Shown piece by piece: positions 36,515-46,892 of a DNA stretch of 64,000 nt (positions are counted from its first letter, which is position 1; each line of letters opens with the position of its first letter). The position numbers and the translations under genes were made by a program. Location: assembly GCA_028285265.1 (NCBI GenBank), contig JANQPX010000015.1:1-64000 (forward strand), in the 5' to 3' direction. Source of the DNA: Geminicoccaceae bacterium (GTDB lineage Bacteria; Pseudomonadota; Alphaproteobacteria; Geminicoccales; Geminicoccaceae). The notes below the pieces were generated by a model. That model made no database searches and had not been told where the DNA came from. It was given only the letters and a program-made list of their open reading frames with translations.

Positions 36515-37345
36515 ATGGCACGCGACGTCACGACAAGGCGCAAAATCACCTTCACCTTCATCGGTTGGACGATCGGCCTCGTGCTTTTCTTTCCGATCCT
36601 CTGGACCTTTATCACCAGCTTCAAGACCGAGATCGAAGCCGTTGCGACACCCCCCAGTTTCTTCTTCTTCGATTGGACCACGGAAAACTACGGGGTGGTG
36701 CAGACGCGCTCGGACTATGGCAAGCACGTGATGAACTCGATCATCATCTCGTTTGGCTCTTGCATCCTCGGCCTCTTGATCGCCGTGCCAGCCGCATGGT
36801 CCATGGCGTTCTCGCCGACCCGACGCACCAAGGACATCTTGATGTGGATGTTATCGACCAAGATGCTGCCCCCGGTCGGTGTTTTGGTGCCGCTTTACCT
36901 TATCTTCCGCGACGCCGGGCTTTTGGACACCCGCACCGGTCTTGTGATCGTCCTGATGCTCATCAATCTCCCGATCATCGTCTGGATGCTCTACACCTAT
37001 TTCAAAGAAATACCGGGCGACATTCTCGAAGCGGCTCGTATGGATGGAGCACCGCTCCGATCGGAGATCATCCATGTCCTAACGCCCATGGCGTTGCCGG
37101 GCATCGCATCGACCTTCCTCTTGAACATCATCCTCGCTTGGAACGAGGCGTTCTGGACCCTCAATCTGACATCGTCAGAAGCGGCACCACTGACCGCCTT
37201 CATCGCCTCCTATTCCAGTCCTGAGGGACTCTTCTGGGCGAAACTCTCGGCGGCTTCGATGATGGCGATCGCCCCCATTCTGATCATCGGCTGGTTCAGC
37301 CAGAAGCAATTGGTACGCGGCCTCACCTTCGGCGCGGTGAAATAG
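36515..37345 (+). CDS. smoG: Polyol ABC transporter permease (SmoG-like)
   Basis: This 276-residue permease has six predicted membrane segments. The EAA loop is [11 protein letters not shown] followed by [12 protein letters not shown], and the N-terminal segment is [20 protein letters not shown]. It pairs with SmoF. The ATPase gene follows after ten bases, with AGGAGA before its ATG. Confidence 0.88.
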   Translation: MARDVTTRRKITFTFIGWTIGLVLFFPILWTFITSFKTEIEAVATPPSFFFFDWTTENYGVVQTRSDYGKHVMNSIIISFGSCILGLLIAVPAAWSMAFSPTRRTKDILMWMLSTKMLPPVGVLVPLYLIFRDAGLLDTRTGLVIVLMLINLPIIVWMLYTYFKEIPGDILEAARMDGAPLRSEIIHVLTPMALPGIASTFLLNIILAWNEAFWTLNLTSSEAAPLTAFIASYSSPEGLFWAKLSAASMMAIAPILIIGWFSQKQLVRGLTFGAVK

Positions 37346-37355
37346 GAGACGACCC

Positions 37356-38360
37356 ATGGGACGCATTGTACTGAAAGATGTGACCAAGAGCTTCGGCGAG
37401 GTCAACGTCATCCCGCCCCTGCATTTGGAGATCGAGGACGGAGAATTCGTGGTGTTCGTCGGGCCCTCGGGCTGTGGCAAGTCCACGCTGCTTCGCCTGA
37501 TTGCCGGGCTCGAAGACACGACATCTGGGCTGATTGAAATCGACGGCAAGGATGCGACCGATCTACCGCCTGCCAAACGCGGCCTCGCCATGGTCTTTCA
37601 GTCCTATGCGCTCTATCCGCATATGACCGTCAGAAAGAATATTGCTTTTCCCATGCGCATGGCCGGGCTGCCAAAAGAGGAGCAGGAAAAGCGGATCGCG
37701 GCCGCCGCCAAGGTGCTCAATTTGACCGATTACCTCGACCGACGGCCTGGCCAATTATCGGGTGGTCAGCGCCAACGCGTGGCGATCGGACGGGCCATTG
37801 TCCGTGAGCCCAAGGCTTTCCTCTTTGATGAGCCGCTGTCGAATCTGGACGCTGCGCTGCGCGTCGGTATGCGCATCGAAATCTCAGGTCTGCATCAGCG
37901 CCTTAAAACCACGATGATCTATGTCACCCACGACCAGGTCGAAGCCATGACCATGGCGGATAAAATCGTGGTCCTCAATAGCGGCAATATCGAGCAAGTC
38001 GGCTCGCCACTAGAACTCTATCGCAACCCTCATAATCTCTTCGTGGCGGGTTTTATCGGATCACCCAAAATGAACTTTATCCAAGGCAATGCCGCGTCTC
38101 AGCATGGGGCGGCGACCGTCGGCATCCGTCCTGAACATATCGATGTCTCGAACGATGGTGGCGAGTGGAGCGGCACGGTTAAAGTGTCCGAGCATCTGGG
38201 CTCCGACACCTTCTTCCATGTTGAAGGTTCAGGCCTTGCCGAGACGATTACGGTGCGTGCCTCAGGCGAGGTTGGCTTCAGACATGGTGATACGATCCAT
38301 ATGACACCAAGGCCGGACATGCTCCATCGGTTCGATAACAATGGCTCGAGGGTGCAATGA
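37356..38360 (+). CDS. smoK: Polyol ABC transporter ATP-binding protein (SmoK/UgpC-like)
   Basis: This 334-residue ATPase energises the importer. Walker A is [10 protein letters not shown] near residue 36, the ABC signature [14 protein letters not shown], Walker [15 protein letters not shown], and the switch histidine in [10 protein letters not shown]. The C-terminal TOBE-type domain ([11 protein letters not shown]) is typical of the MalK/UgpC group. It overlaps smoS by four bases (ATGA). Confidence 0.92.
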   Translation: MGRIVLKDVTKSFGEVNVIPPLHLEIEDGEFVVFVGPSGCGKSTLLRLIAGLEDTTSGLIEIDGKDATDLPPAKRGLAMVFQSYALYPHMTVRKNIAFPMRMAGLPKEEQEKRIAAAAKVLNLTDYLDRRPGQLSGGQRQRVAIGRAIVREPKAFLFDEPLSNLDAALRVGMRIEISGLHQRLKTTMIYVTHDQVEAMTMADKIVVLNSGNIEQVGSPLELYRNPHNLFVAGFIGSPKMNFIQGNAASQHGAATVGIRPEHIDVSNDGGEWSGTVKVSEHLGSDTFFHVEGSGLAETITVRASGEVGFRHGDTIHMTPRPDMLHRFDNNGSRVQ

Positions 38361-39130
38361 ACCGCCTTGAAGGGAAAGTAGCACTTGTCACGGGTGGCGC
38401 ACGCGGCATTGGCCGCGCTATCTGCGAGGCCTATGTAACGGAAGGCGCTAAGGTTGCGGTTGCTGACCTTCTAGAAAGGGATGCGACGGACACCGCAAAG
38501 GCGCTCGGCGATCAGGCCATGTCCCTGGCCATGGACGTCACGGACCTTGGGTCGATCAAGGACGGGGTCCAAACGGTCGAAGCGGCTTGGGGCGGTATCG
38601 ATATCCTCGTGAATAACGCCGGCATCTTCAATATGGCCAGCATCGAGGAAGTCACCGTCGACGACTATCGACGACAGTACGACGTCAATGTCGGTGGCAC
38701 GATCTTCGCTATTCAGGCCGTGGTTCCCGGGATGAAGGCACGCGGCCGAGGGGGAGCGATCATCAACCTCGCCTCACAAGCCGGGCGCCGAGGCGAGCCG
38801 AACATCGTTCTCTATTGCTCGACCAAAGCCGCGGTCATCTCAGTGACACAATCGTTGGCACTGGAACTGGCGAAAGACAAAATAAGGGTGAATGCCATCG
38901 CGCCAGGCGTGATCGACACGCCGATGTGGGACGTGGTCGATGGACTCTTCGCCAAATATGAAAACAAGGTTCCAGGCCAAAAGAAGAAAGAAGTCGGCGA
39001 GGCCGTACCTCTGGGCTATATGGGCAAACCGGACGATGTCGCCAGCCCTTGTGTGTTTCTAGCATCGCATGATGCGCGCTACGTCACGGCACAGACGATC
39101 AATGTCGACGGTGGCAATTGGATGAGCTGA
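38357..39130 (+). CDS. smoS: Short-chain polyol dehydrogenase (SmoS/galactitol-sorbitol type)
   Basis: This 257-residue SDR oxidises a hexitol to a ketohexose with NAD+. The cofactor motif is [10 protein letters not shown], followed by NNAG; the catalytic set is serine in INLASQAG and Y-x3-K in YCSTKAAV. The C-terminal NVDGGNWMS matches sorbitol dehydrogenase SmoS of Rhodobacter closely, as does [13 protein letters not shown]. With mtlK and the KbaZ/kinase pair it can feed several hexitols into glycolysis. Confidence 0.88.
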   Translation: MNRLEGKVALVTGGARGIGRAICEAYVTEGAKVAVADLLERDATDTAKALGDQAMSLAMDVTDLGSIKDGVQTVEAAWGGIDILVNNAGIFNMASIEEVTVDDYRRQYDVNVGGTIFAIQAVVPGMKARGRGGAIINLASQAGRRGEPNIVLYCSTKAAVISVTQSLALELAKDKIRVNAIAPGVIDTPMWDVVDGLFAKYENKVPGQKKKEVGEAVPLGYMGKPDDVASPCVFLASHDARYVTAQTINVDGGNWMS

Positions 39131-39227
39131 CTGAGTTGGATAAGCAACAATATGGTAGCTGACGAAAACACCGCCCTGTTTCTCGCGGCTTGCACAATGC
39201 TGTAGAGAACGGGATGGTAAACCTCAC

Positions 39228-40697
39228 ATGACTAAACTTTCGAACGAAACCCTCGCCGAGCTGCCTAATGGCGTCCGCATCCCGGCCTATGATCGTAGCA
39301 AGCTCACACCGGGTATCGTTCACGTTGGCCTAGGCAATTTCCACCGGGCACACCAAGCCTGGTACCTGCATCGACTGTTCGAGGCGGGCATCAATCACGA
39401 CTGGGCGATCGTCGGTGCTGGCGTGCGACCCTATGATGTTGCCCAGCGTGACAAGCTTTTGGCACAGGATTGCCTCACCACGCTCATCGAACTCGATCCG
39501 TCCGGGAAATCCGCCGAAGTCATCGGCTCGATGATTGATTATCTGCCGGTCGAAGAAGGCAACGGCGCTCTCATCTCCAAAATGGCGGACCCGGCAATCC
39601 GCATTGTCGCGCTGACCGTGACGGAGGGCGGGTACTACATCGACCCGGTGTCGAAAGGCTTCGACGCGAACCATCCGGACATCCAATTTGATGCGGCCAA
39701 CCCCGAAACCCCACGCACCGTCTTCGGCGCCATGGTCGCCGCGCTCAAGCGCCGCCGCGACAACAGCGCGGGCCCGTTCACCGGGCAAAGCTGCGACAAC
39801 CTTCAAGGCAATGGCGCCATACTTCGCCAAACGGTCGTCTCGCTAGCACAACTGCACGATCCGAAACTTGCAGCCTGGATCGATGCCGAATGCAGCTTTC
39901 CCAATTCGATGGTTGACTGCATTGTCCCAGCGACCGGTGACAAGGAAATCGCGCTCGCCAACGACTTGGGCATCGACGATGCTGTCCCTGTGACGCACGA
40001 GAATTTTCGGCAATGGGTGATCGAGGACGCCTTCTGTGCTGGCCGCCCCGATTGGAACCGTGCTGGTGCAACCTTCTCGGACCGGGTCCACGATTTTGAA
40101 GCCATGAAGATCCGTATTTTGAATGCGGGTCATCAGGTGATCGCAAATCCGGGTGAAGTCCTGTCGGTCAAGACGATTGCGGACTGCATGGCGCATCCGC
40201 TCCTTCGAAAGCTATTCCTCAAGGTCGAGCTTGAGGAAATCGTGCCGCATGTGAGCCCAGTACCGGATATGTCGCCGGAAGCCTATGTCGACCTCATCGA
40301 TCGCCGATTTTCCAATCCGGAAATTCTCGACACCACACGTCGTGTGGCCTTCGACGGATCGTCTCGACACACCGGCTTCGTCCTCCCTGTTCTGCGCGAT
40401 GGTCTGACATCGGGAACGCCGGTCGAAGGTCTAGCCCTTGTCGAAGCTGCATGGGCACGCATGTGTGAAGGCACACGCGAGGACGGTAGCAACATTGAGC
40501 CCAACGATCCCTTTTGGGATGCGCTAACGGCTGCAGCCAAGCAGGCAAAAGACCGACCTCGTGCCTGGCTCGAACAACGCCAGTATTATGGCGACCTCGC
40601 CGAGCAGCCACGCTTTGCTGATGCCTTCGATCGATGGCTGAGCTTGATCTGGGCCGATGGACTGGAAGCTTCAATCCGCGCTTATGTCGAACATTGA
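39228..40697 (+). CDS. mtlK: Mannitol 2-dehydrogenase family protein
   Basis: This 489-residue polyol dehydrogenase is of the long-chain mannitol type: IVHVGLGNFHRAHQAWYLHR near the N-terminus for NAD binding, SFPNSMVDCIVPAT, and the catalytic lysine region (MKIRILNAGHQVIA). It converts mannitol to fructose or a stereoisomer to its ketose. It is the last gene of the smo operon, 97 bases after smoS. Confidence 0.88.
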   Translation: MTKLSNETLAELPNGVRIPAYDRSKLTPGIVHVGLGNFHRAHQAWYLHRLFEAGINHDWAIVGAGVRPYDVAQRDKLLAQDCLTTLIELDPSGKSAEVIGSMIDYLPVEEGNGALISKMADPAIRIVALTVTEGGYYIDPVSKGFDANHPDIQFDAANPETPRTVFGAMVAALKRRRDNSAGPFTGQSCDNLQGNGAILRQTVVSLAQLHDPKLAAWIDAECSFPNSMVDCIVPATGDKEIALANDLGIDDAVPVTHENFRQWVIEDAFCAGRPDWNRAGATFSDRVHDFEAMKIRILNAGHQVIANPGEVLSVKTIADCMAHPLLRKLFLKVELEEIVPHVSPVPDMSPEAYVDLIDRRFSNPEILDTTRRVAFDGSSRHTGFVLPVLRDGLTSGTPVEGLALVEAAWARMCEGTREDGSNIEPNDPFWDALTAAAKQAKDRPRAWLEQRQYYGDLAEQPRFADAFDRWLSLIWADGLEASIRAYVEH

Positions 40698-40892
40698 GGC
40701 TCGATTCCGATCAGTCCAACATGCATCGCCGTCTTCGCGTCGGATCGGATGCAAAGTCTTCATGATCCAAGACCGCCACTTGCCATCGGCAACGTCTAAA
40801 TCCGGGCCATAATCTGCAGCCTCTGCCCAAAAGCCACCTGAGATCGGCTGAAAGCGACAGCTTATCGGTGGCAGAACGATGAGCTTGATCAT
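40671..40892 (-). CDS. Small hypothetical protein
   Basis: This 73-residue frame (ATG 40892, AAGG five bases upstream; the frame extends to 41018) reads MIKLIVLPPISCRFQPISGG, ADYGPDLDVADGKWRSWIMK and TLHPIRREDGDACWTDR. Codon use looks coding-like, but I do not recognise the family. Its end overlaps the mtlK stop on the other strand by 27 bases. It is divergent from the cyclase gene. Confidence 0.4.
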   Translation of the reverse strand: MIKLIVLPPISCRFQPISGGFWAEAADYGPDLDVADGKWRSWIMKTLHPIRREDGDACWTDRNRASMFDISAD

Positions 40893-41021
40893 ACCATCCT
40901 TGATGATCAAAGACCGCTGATCGAGGGCAGCGTCTTCGCTTGTTCTCGCGCCTTGAAGGTTGAGACGACGCAATGGCGACGCCTCCTCTACCAATACAAA
41001 TACCGGAATGGAGTGCAATCG

Positions 41022-42416
41022 ATGGCCGGCAATTTTCTGTCTTCACTACCCAGACCGGAAATTCCAGGCTGGACGCCTGCGTTGCCCTACAAGCCGGACA
41101 ACCGCCTCGTTCAAGAAGCACTCGAGCGCCATAAGCAAGAAGGCATGGAGCTGGCCGTCAAGGCGCGGACCATCGCGATGAGTATCGTCATCGTGATGCT
41201 TTTCTTTACCACCCCATGGCCGTTATTTCTCTACTACCAAGGCCTAGCACTTCTTTTCATCTTAAACGGTCTTGCCCAGCAGCGAGTCGCCAAGGTTGGC
41301 CTATCCAGACCAGAATTGGCCCTCCTCTTATTCGACCTCGTTTTGATGACGTTTGCCTGTTTGGTCCCGCCCCCCTTCAATGGCGAGGCCTGGCCGTCGC
41401 CGGTGCCTTATGCATTTCAAACGTTCATGTATTTCTTCTTGATCCTGGCCATCGCGACGCTCGCCTATACATGGCGGACCATTGTGGCGATTGGGATCTG
41501 GACCACACTCCTCTGGTCGCTATCTGCTGTCGTGATCTGGCTCATCAATACAGGTGACCCCGAAATCACGCGCGCGCTCGACACGCTCTATGCCGAGACC
41601 CCGCGAATGCGACAGCTCTTCGATCCGACGCTCATGAGTTGGGACATACGCGTTCAGGAAATCGTCGTTTTCCTGACGGTTGCCTGCATTCTCGCCGTGT
41701 CCGTCAGGCGATTTAATGCCCTGGTCCTCAGTCAAGCCGAGGTGGCGCGCGAGCGGGCTAACCTTGCTCGATACTTCTCGCCCAATGTGGTCGAACAACT
41801 CAGTCAAAATGACGAGCCGCTCAAGCAGGTTCGCACCCATGACGTCGCTGTGATGTTCGTCGATATCGTTGGCTTCACAGGTTACGCGTCCAGCCGCGAT
41901 CCGAAAGAAGTGATCGCAACCTTGCGGACCTTTCATGGCCGAATGGAAACGGCGGTTTTCGATCATGGAGGCACGCTTGATAAGTATCTCGGCGACGGCC
42001 TGATGGCGACGTTCGGTACGCCGGTGGCAGGTCCCAACGACGCTAAGAATGCGCTCGCCGCTGCGCGCGCTATGCTTAAGTCGGTCGATGACTGGAATGA
42101 GGAACGCCGCGCTATGGGCCAAATAGAAGTCCAGGCGAGCATCGGGCTCGACTTCGGCCCGGTGGTGCTCGGCGACATCGGGGCGAACCGGCTTGAGTTT
42201 GCGGTCATCGGCAACACGGTCAACATGGCGAGCCGGATTGAGGCTATGACCCGAACGCTGAACGCCCAGTTCGCTGCAAGTGATATGCTGATCAACCGGG
42301 CAGCTGCCGAGACATCTCTCGAGGATCCAGATTTTGCAGACTTAGTGCGTCAAAACGATCAAGACGTTCGCGGCGTTGATCACAAGATCACGGTCTGGTG
42401 TTTACCTCGTCCCTAG
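41022..42416 (+). CDS. Membrane-bound class III adenylate/guanylate cyclase
   Basis: This protein of about 464 residues begins at ATG 41022 (GGAG eight bases upstream; the frame goes back to 40953). The N-terminal half has several membrane segments (TIAMSIVIVMLFFTTPWPLF, FMYFFLILAIATLAYTW, TVACILAVSV). The C-terminal half is a catalytic domain: VAVMFVDIVGFTGYASS (metal-binding aspartate), LDKYLGDGLMATFG, and NRLEFAVIGNTVNMASRIEA. It makes a cyclic nucleotide from an ATP-type substrate; no sensory domain other than the membrane part is seen. It ends 29 bases inside the convergent HEAT-like gene. Confidence 0.88.
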   Translation: MAGNFLSSLPRPEIPGWTPALPYKPDNRLVQEALERHKQEGMELAVKARTIAMSIVIVMLFFTTPWPLFLYYQGLALLFILNGLAQQRVAKVGLSRPELALLLFDLVLMTFACLVPPPFNGEAWPSPVPYAFQTFMYFFLILAIATLAYTWRTIVAIGIWTTLLWSLSAVVIWLINTGDPEITRALDTLYAETPRMRQLFDPTLMSWDIRVQEIVVFLTVACILAVSVRRFNALVLSQAEVARERANLARYFSPNVVEQLSQNDEPLKQVRTHDVAVMFVDIVGFTGYASSRDPKEVIATLRTFHGRMETAVFDHGGTLDKYLGDGLMATFGTPVAGPNDAKNALAAARAMLKSVDDWNEERRAMGQIEVQASIGLDFGPVVLGDIGANRLEFAVIGNTVNMASRIEAMTRTLNAQFAASDMLINRAAAETSLEDPDFADLVRQNDQDVRGVDHKITVWCLPRP

Positions 42417-42948
42417 TCGACTTGCACAAAGCAGGATGGCTTTTCCTCAGATTTCTGGCTCTCGCCCGAACTGATGCCGCAGGATCCTCCATCGCCGCGT
42501 TCAGAGCCTCCATGGCTCGATGAACATAGGCCGAATGCTGGGCTGACGCATGGCATAGGGCGTCGAGGGACCAAGCCCTCAGAAAGGGCCGGTCGTGAGC
42601 GAGAATCGGTATCAGCCATCGAACGATCGTGTCTGCTTGCTGCTCGTTCGGACGGAGATGTCTCACCAGCTGACATACATGAAGCTGAGATGCCCACGTC
42701 TTGAGCTCGCCCAGCTTCGAGACCAGCCTCTCGAATTGTGGCTTCGTCAGCTCGCCGCCGGCATCAAGGTAAGCTTTGATCAGCCAGGTCGCGCCATCAG
42801 AACGATGGCTCTCAGGGTCATCCGCGGCAGCGAGTAGACCATCGACATAACCAAGATGTCCCCCATAGCGAACCGCGATTTCACTCAGAACCGTTACGTT
42901 CTTGCCATCAAAGGCCAGCAGGTCGCTCCTCAAATCACGGATCAACAT
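42388..42948 (-). CDS. HEAT-like repeat protein of unknown function
   Basis: This protein of about 186 residues (ATG 42948, MLIRDLRSDLLAF) is alpha-helical, with repeats like HEAT/ARM motifs: IVRWLIPILAHDRPFLRAWS and MEALNAAMEDPAASVRARAR. The frame upstream to 43014 is not needed. Its stop codon lies within the coding end of the convergent cyclase gene. Function unknown. Confidence 0.6.
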   Translation of the reverse strand: MLIRDLRSDLLAFDGKNVTVLSEIAVRYGGHLGYVDGLLAAADDPESHRSDGATWLIKAYLDAGGELTKPQFERLVSKLGELKTWASQLHVCQLVRHLRPNEQQADTIVRWLIPILAHDRPFLRAWSLDALCHASAQHSAYVHRAMEALNAAMEDPAASVRARARNLRKSHPALCKSTRDEVNTRP

Positions 42949-43105
42949 GTTGAATTCGGCGCCTCCAGTCTCTGTTCGGGGAAACGATCGCCCATCCGAT
43001 CCACGTTGGGGCAAGGAACCATCAGTCAGGACCAGCTTAGTGCAGAAAACCTAGAAGACGTTAAAGCGACCATCTCGGTAGCAAACTGAGCTTATGGTGT
43101 CAGCA

Positions 43106-43492
43106 TCAACCATCGTTGAGCAATTCCGTCTCCCTGTAGAGGAATTCTATATTGTGCCCATCCGGATCGAACGCGAAGGCAGCATAATATCCTTTGCCGT
43201 AATGATCGCGAAATCCGGGCTTCCCATTGCACGTCCCGCCACCTGATAGAGCGCTAGCGTAAGCCCGATTCACACAATCTTTATTTTGCGCGGTAAGGCA
43301 GACATGCAGCTTGGGTGTGGTTTGTTGGCCCTCGGTGAGTAACAGCTGAACGATCTCGCCAGTGCCATATCCAACCGATCTGTCTTCCTCATCGAAGAAG
43401 ATCTCGTGGCCACCGACGGCGACACAGATGGGTCCATAGAACTTGCGGGCAGAGCTAATGCTCCTCACCGAAAATTCGACATGGTCGAACAC
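43106..43492 (-). CDS. VOC (glyoxalase/bleomycin resistance) family protein
   Basis: This 128-residue protein has the two beta-alpha-beta-beta-beta modules of the VOC superfamily: MFDHVEFSVRSISSARKFYG at the start and FAFDPDGHNIEFLYRE at the end. The metal-binding histidine and glutamate are present. Substrate unknown. Confidence 0.82.
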   Translation of the reverse strand: MFDHVEFSVRSISSARKFYGPICVAVGGHEIFFDEEDRSVGYGTGEIVQLLLTEGQQTTPKLHVCLTAQNKDCVNRAYASALSGGGTCNGKPGFRDHYGKGYYAAFAFDPDGHNIEFLYRETELLNDG

Positions 43493-43546
43493 GGTTTTTC
43501 TCCTTGTTCCGTGGTGTCAAAGCGATGGTCTAACAGGGAGTATCGA

Positions 43547-44692
43547 TCATAGAATGACATCTTCAAGTGCAGTTGGGTGCGCTGTGACGGCTTCCCACCC
43601 ACTATCTGTGACAATCACACTGTCACCGACTTGAGCGCGGAAGGTTTCGACAGAAACCGAACCATCGACGGCAAGGACCATGCCGGGCTCGAGACGTGTC
43701 GTATCGCCTGTCACCAGCTGTGGCTTTTCGAGGAAGCTGAACCCGGTCGCCCGGCCGCAACGGAACGGATAGTCGTAGCCAGCACCCTGGATGACCTCGG
43801 CATAAGCCGCATGAACACTCTCGGCCGTCACGCCTGGACGGAGCGCCGCCAGCGCGGCTTTCTGGCTGGCCAAGGCAACCTGATAAATCTCCGCCTGCGA
43901 TTCGTCTGCGATCTCGCTAATCCAAAATGTGCGATCAAATCCTAGCTTGAAACGATGAAAATTGGTCATACCGCAGAAGCAGAGAAAGACCGGCTCGCCA
44001 CGGCGCATGATCCGGGTCGTGGCTCGGTGGTGGGTTTTGGTGATCGTCTCGCCCGAGGCCATAATCTGCAAAAAATGCGTATTGGGCGACATGTCGGTAT
44101 CGTCGTAATGTGTACTCAGGAGTTCTGCGGCCTTGCGGGTGCCGGCCTGGGAGGTTGCCAAAGCGACCTCGTACTCGGGCACACCGTCAGCGATTGCAGC
44201 TCGACCGGCCGACATCATGGCATTGGCCACTTCGCCGGCATGACGGGCCAATTGGAGTTCCTTCGTCGATTTGATCATGCGCATGTTGGCAAGGAGCGAT
44301 GTCGCACTGTCCAATTGATCGTCCGATACAAGCGTATCGACAAAGGCTCTTACCATCGGTGGCATGTGGTCAGGCTCAATCGCAATCCTGCGTGCCCGCG
44401 CGACTGCACTTGGTAGGTGCGTCCGCCATTCCTCACCCATGCCATCGTTCCAAGCAGCGATCCGGTCGACCCTGGCCGACGACCGGGCAGTCTCCAAATC
44501 AATGGTAGGCGTGATCAGCAGGCTCTCGCTATCCCGCGGCACAACCAAAATCGTAGGCCGCCCGAATTCCATATGCAGATAATCGTAGTAGCCCGTCAGG
44601 TAGTAGACGTTGTCATCATCGGTAAGGAGCGCAACATCGATCCCAGCATCCGTCATACGCTCTCGAAAGGTCTGCATTCTTGGAGCAAACAT
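43547..44692 (-). CDS. Creatinase-like hydrolase (M24 fold)
   Basis: This 381-residue protein has the pita-bread fold of M24 peptidases. The N-terminal part resembles creatinase (DDNVYYLTGYYDYLHMEFGR, ARRIAIEPDHM). In the catalytic half the M24 metal ligands look replaced (RCGRATGFSFLEKP where GHG is usual; AQVGDSVIV where an acidic ED is usual), while a histidine in KTHHRATTR aligns with the catalytic histidine of creatinase. It is probably a metal-free C-N hydrolase acting on a guanidino or similar nitrogen compound. It is downstream of the polyamine transporter and P1 peptidase genes on the same strand. Confidence 0.75.
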   Translation of the reverse strand: MFAPRMQTFRERMTDAGIDVALLTDDDNVYYLTGYYDYLHMEFGRPTILVVPRDSESLLITPTIDLETARSSARVDRIAAWNDGMGEEWRTHLPSAVARARRIAIEPDHMPPMVRAFVDTLVSDDQLDSATSLLANMRMIKSTKELQLARHAGEVANAMMSAGRAAIADGVPEYEVALATSQAGTRKAAELLSTHYDDTDMSPNTHFLQIMASGETITKTHHRATTRIMRRGEPVFLCFCGMTNFHRFKLGFDRTFWISEIADESQAEIYQVALASQKAALAALRPGVTAESVHAAYAEVIQGAGYDYPFRCGRATGFSFLEKPQLVTGDTTRLEPGMVLAVDGSVSVETFRAQVGDSVIVTDSGWEAVTAHPTALEDVIL

Positions 44693-44954
44693 CGTCGGTC
44701 TCCGTCACGCGCCAATACCTGCAAAGGCCCATCCTTTTGAATGACAAGACCTGGTTGCTTGCATCGTCATAGTACGCAGTCTCCGTGCGTACGCACCATG
44801 CACACAAGTACCATGCTGCCGATCCATCATTCCATCGTTTGCGCATGAACGATCATGCCGACGAAACGGCTATCGCCCGTCGGCGAAGACGGGTGACGAC
44901 CTGGTGCCTAATAGAGCGACCAAAGGCACGATGCTTTGGAAAACACGTCCGCCC

Positions 44955-46049
44955 CTAGTCAGATGTAACAAAGAAGCTTTGAAGCCGTTGGCCATCGATG
45001 GGCCGGCAGACATGGCCGGGCGGGCGAAGCGTTGTCATGTCCTCAGCGGCGAGCATCGCATTGATGACGGCCTCCTCTGTCGACTCAACAGCAGCCATAT
45101 AAATTGGGTCGAATTGTTGGTCACTGATCATCTCAAAGCGGCGCCTTGGACCCGTTAATTGGGGGATCGGGCCGCGATTAGCCGTGCTAAAAGCCAAGAA
45201 GATGTCGCCTGAGTTATTGCCGCCTGGTGAGCCGCCGCGGCCGACGCCAATCGCTGCGCGCTTGGCAAGTCGTTGAAGCTGGTGGGGCGCCATCGGGATG
45301 TTGGTGCCGAGGATGACAATAATCGACCCCTGTTCGGCGTCGAACAGACGCCCCTCAGGCATCGCTTCACCGATCGATTTCCCCAGGACATTCAGCCATG
45401 GACGCATGCCGTGATTGGCTTGAACCAGCGCGCCCAAATGAAAGGTCTCGCCATCGATCGTAAGTTGCCTGGATGCGGTGCCGGTACCGCCCTTGAACTC
45501 ATACGTGATCATGCCGGTTCCACCACCGACATTACCCTCAGCAACCGGTCCCGGTGCAGCATTGTTCAGCGCCTTGAGCGCGTCCGCTTCCGTAAGATGT
45601 TGCCCGTTGATGTCGTTCAGGACGCCGTCATAAGTCTCAGCGACCACAGGCATGGCCCAAAGATGCTCCCTTTCCCAAGACTGGAAATAGGTACGGATCA
45701 TCCAACGCACGGCTGCATGATGAACGATGCCTACGCTGTGGGTATTGGTGATGCAGATAGGTCCGACAAAATAGCCACCGTCATGGATCCAGTGGGTGCC
45801 AGTCATCTCACCATTGCCGTTCAGCGCATACATGCCCGCCCAAACCGGCTCCGGTTCGGACAGTTGGCCAAGCGGCAGGATGGCGGTGACGCCGGTGCGA
45901 ACAGGTCCCTGACCTTGGATCAGAGGACCGTCGCCTTCGATGCGCGTGCAAAAACCGACCTCCACGCCAGGCACGTCGGTGATGGCGTTGTTCGCGCCCG
46001 TCTCGCCTGGAAACGGCAAGCCAAGATCGCGGCCGCGGGGTTTGGTCAT
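44955..46049 (-). CDS. P1 family peptidase (DmpA/BapA-like)
   Basis: This 364-residue protein is an Ntn-type aminopeptidase that cleaves itself before a serine. The start has FPGETGANNAITDVPGVEVG; the self-cleavage site is probably in GGNNSGDIFLAFS, with the new N-terminal serine as nucleophile. Members release D-amino acids or beta-amino acids from peptides and amides. It lies 15 bases behind potC, so it is probably co-transcribed with the ABC transporter. Confidence 0.88.
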   Translation of the reverse strand: MTKPRGRDLGLPFPGETGANNAITDVPGVEVGFCTRIEGDGPLIQGQGPVRTGVTAILPLGQLSEPEPVWAGMYALNGNGEMTGTHWIHDGGYFVGPICITNTHSVGIVHHAAVRWMIRTYFQSWEREHLWAMPVVAETYDGVLNDINGQHLTEADALKALNNAAPGPVAEGNVGGGTGMITYEFKGGTGTASRQLTIDGETFHLGALVQANHGMRPWLNVLGKSIGEAMPEGRLFDAEQGSIIVILGTNIPMAPHQLQRLAKRAAIGVGRGGSPGGNNSGDIFLAFSTANRGPIPQLTGPRRRFEMISDQQFDPIYMAAVESTEEAVINAMLAAEDMTTLRPPGHVCRPIDGQRLQSFFVTSD

Positions 46050-46064
46050 AACATCATCTCCCTC

Positions 46065-46892
46065 TTACCTCTTGCGCCTGAAATAGAGACCGAGTGAGGC
46101 GATGGCGATCGAGAAGAGCAGCATCAAGGTCGCGATCGCGTTGATCTCGGGTTTCACGCCTCGCCTCAGCATGCCGTAAATGAAAACCGGCAAGGTGGTC
46201 GAATCCACTCCAGCAATGAAGTAGGTGATGACGAGATCGTCCATTGAAATAATGAAGGCAAGAAGTGCTCCGCCAATCACACCCGGCAGAATGAGGGGAA
46301 GCGTGATTCGGCGAAAGGTCGTCCAGCCGTCAGCGCCGAGATCAGCCGATGCCTGCTCTAGGGTTTCGTCCATCCCGGCAAGGCGGGCACTCACCACCAC
46401 AAACACGTAGGAAATAAGGAATGTGCAATGGCCGATGATGATCGAGACGAGGCCGAGCTGCACACCAAAATTGACAAAGAACACCAAGAGCGCGATGCCA
46501 AGCACGATATCCGGCATGACCATCGGCATGTAAAGCAGCCCTTGGTAAAAGGGTCGGGCGTAGAAGCGGTAACGGTAAAGAGCAAGCGCCGTCATCGTGC
46601 CGAGGATGGTCGAGATCGTGGTCGTCGTCGCAGCGACGATCAGGCTGTTCTTCACAGCTGCAAGGAGTTGATCCGTGGATTCGACGTACAGCGTCTGTTC
46701 GTTTAAGGCGGTCGGGTAGCCGAAGATCGTCCAGTACCAATCCAGAGTGAAGCCGGACCAGATCATCATGTTGATCGGATTGGCATTAAACGAGAACACC
46801 ACGATCATGATGATTGGCGCGTAGACGAAGAAAAGAAAAAGGATGCCATAAAGGCTGAATATGCGCTTGGTCCAAGGCGTCCGTTTGCTCAT
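46065..46892 (-). CDS. potC: Polyamine-type ABC transporter permease (PotC-like)
   Basis: This 275-residue inner-membrane permease has six segments, starting IFSLYGILFLFFVYAPIIMI. The EAA loop is ASADLGADGWTTFRRITLPL. It overlaps potB by four bases and is followed closely by the P1 peptidase gene. Confidence 0.88.
   Translation of the reverse strand: MSKRTPWTKRIFSLYGILFLFFVYAPIIMIVVFSFNANPINMMIWSGFTLDWYWTIFGYPTALNEQTLYVESTDQLLAAVKNSLIVAATTTTISTILGTMTALALYRYRFYARPFYQGLLYMPMVMPDIVLGIALLVFFVNFGVQLGLVSIIIGHCTFLISYVFVVVSARLAGMDETLEQASADLGADGWTTFRRITLPLILPGVIGGALLAFIISMDDLVITYFIAGVDSTTLPVFIYGMLRRGVKPEINAIATLMLLFSIAIASLGLYFRRKR

Noticed and set aside
36308..36731. Long frames on either strand across the smoF/smoG junction
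   Set aside because: Shadows of the two permease genes, which have clear EAA loops and membrane segments.
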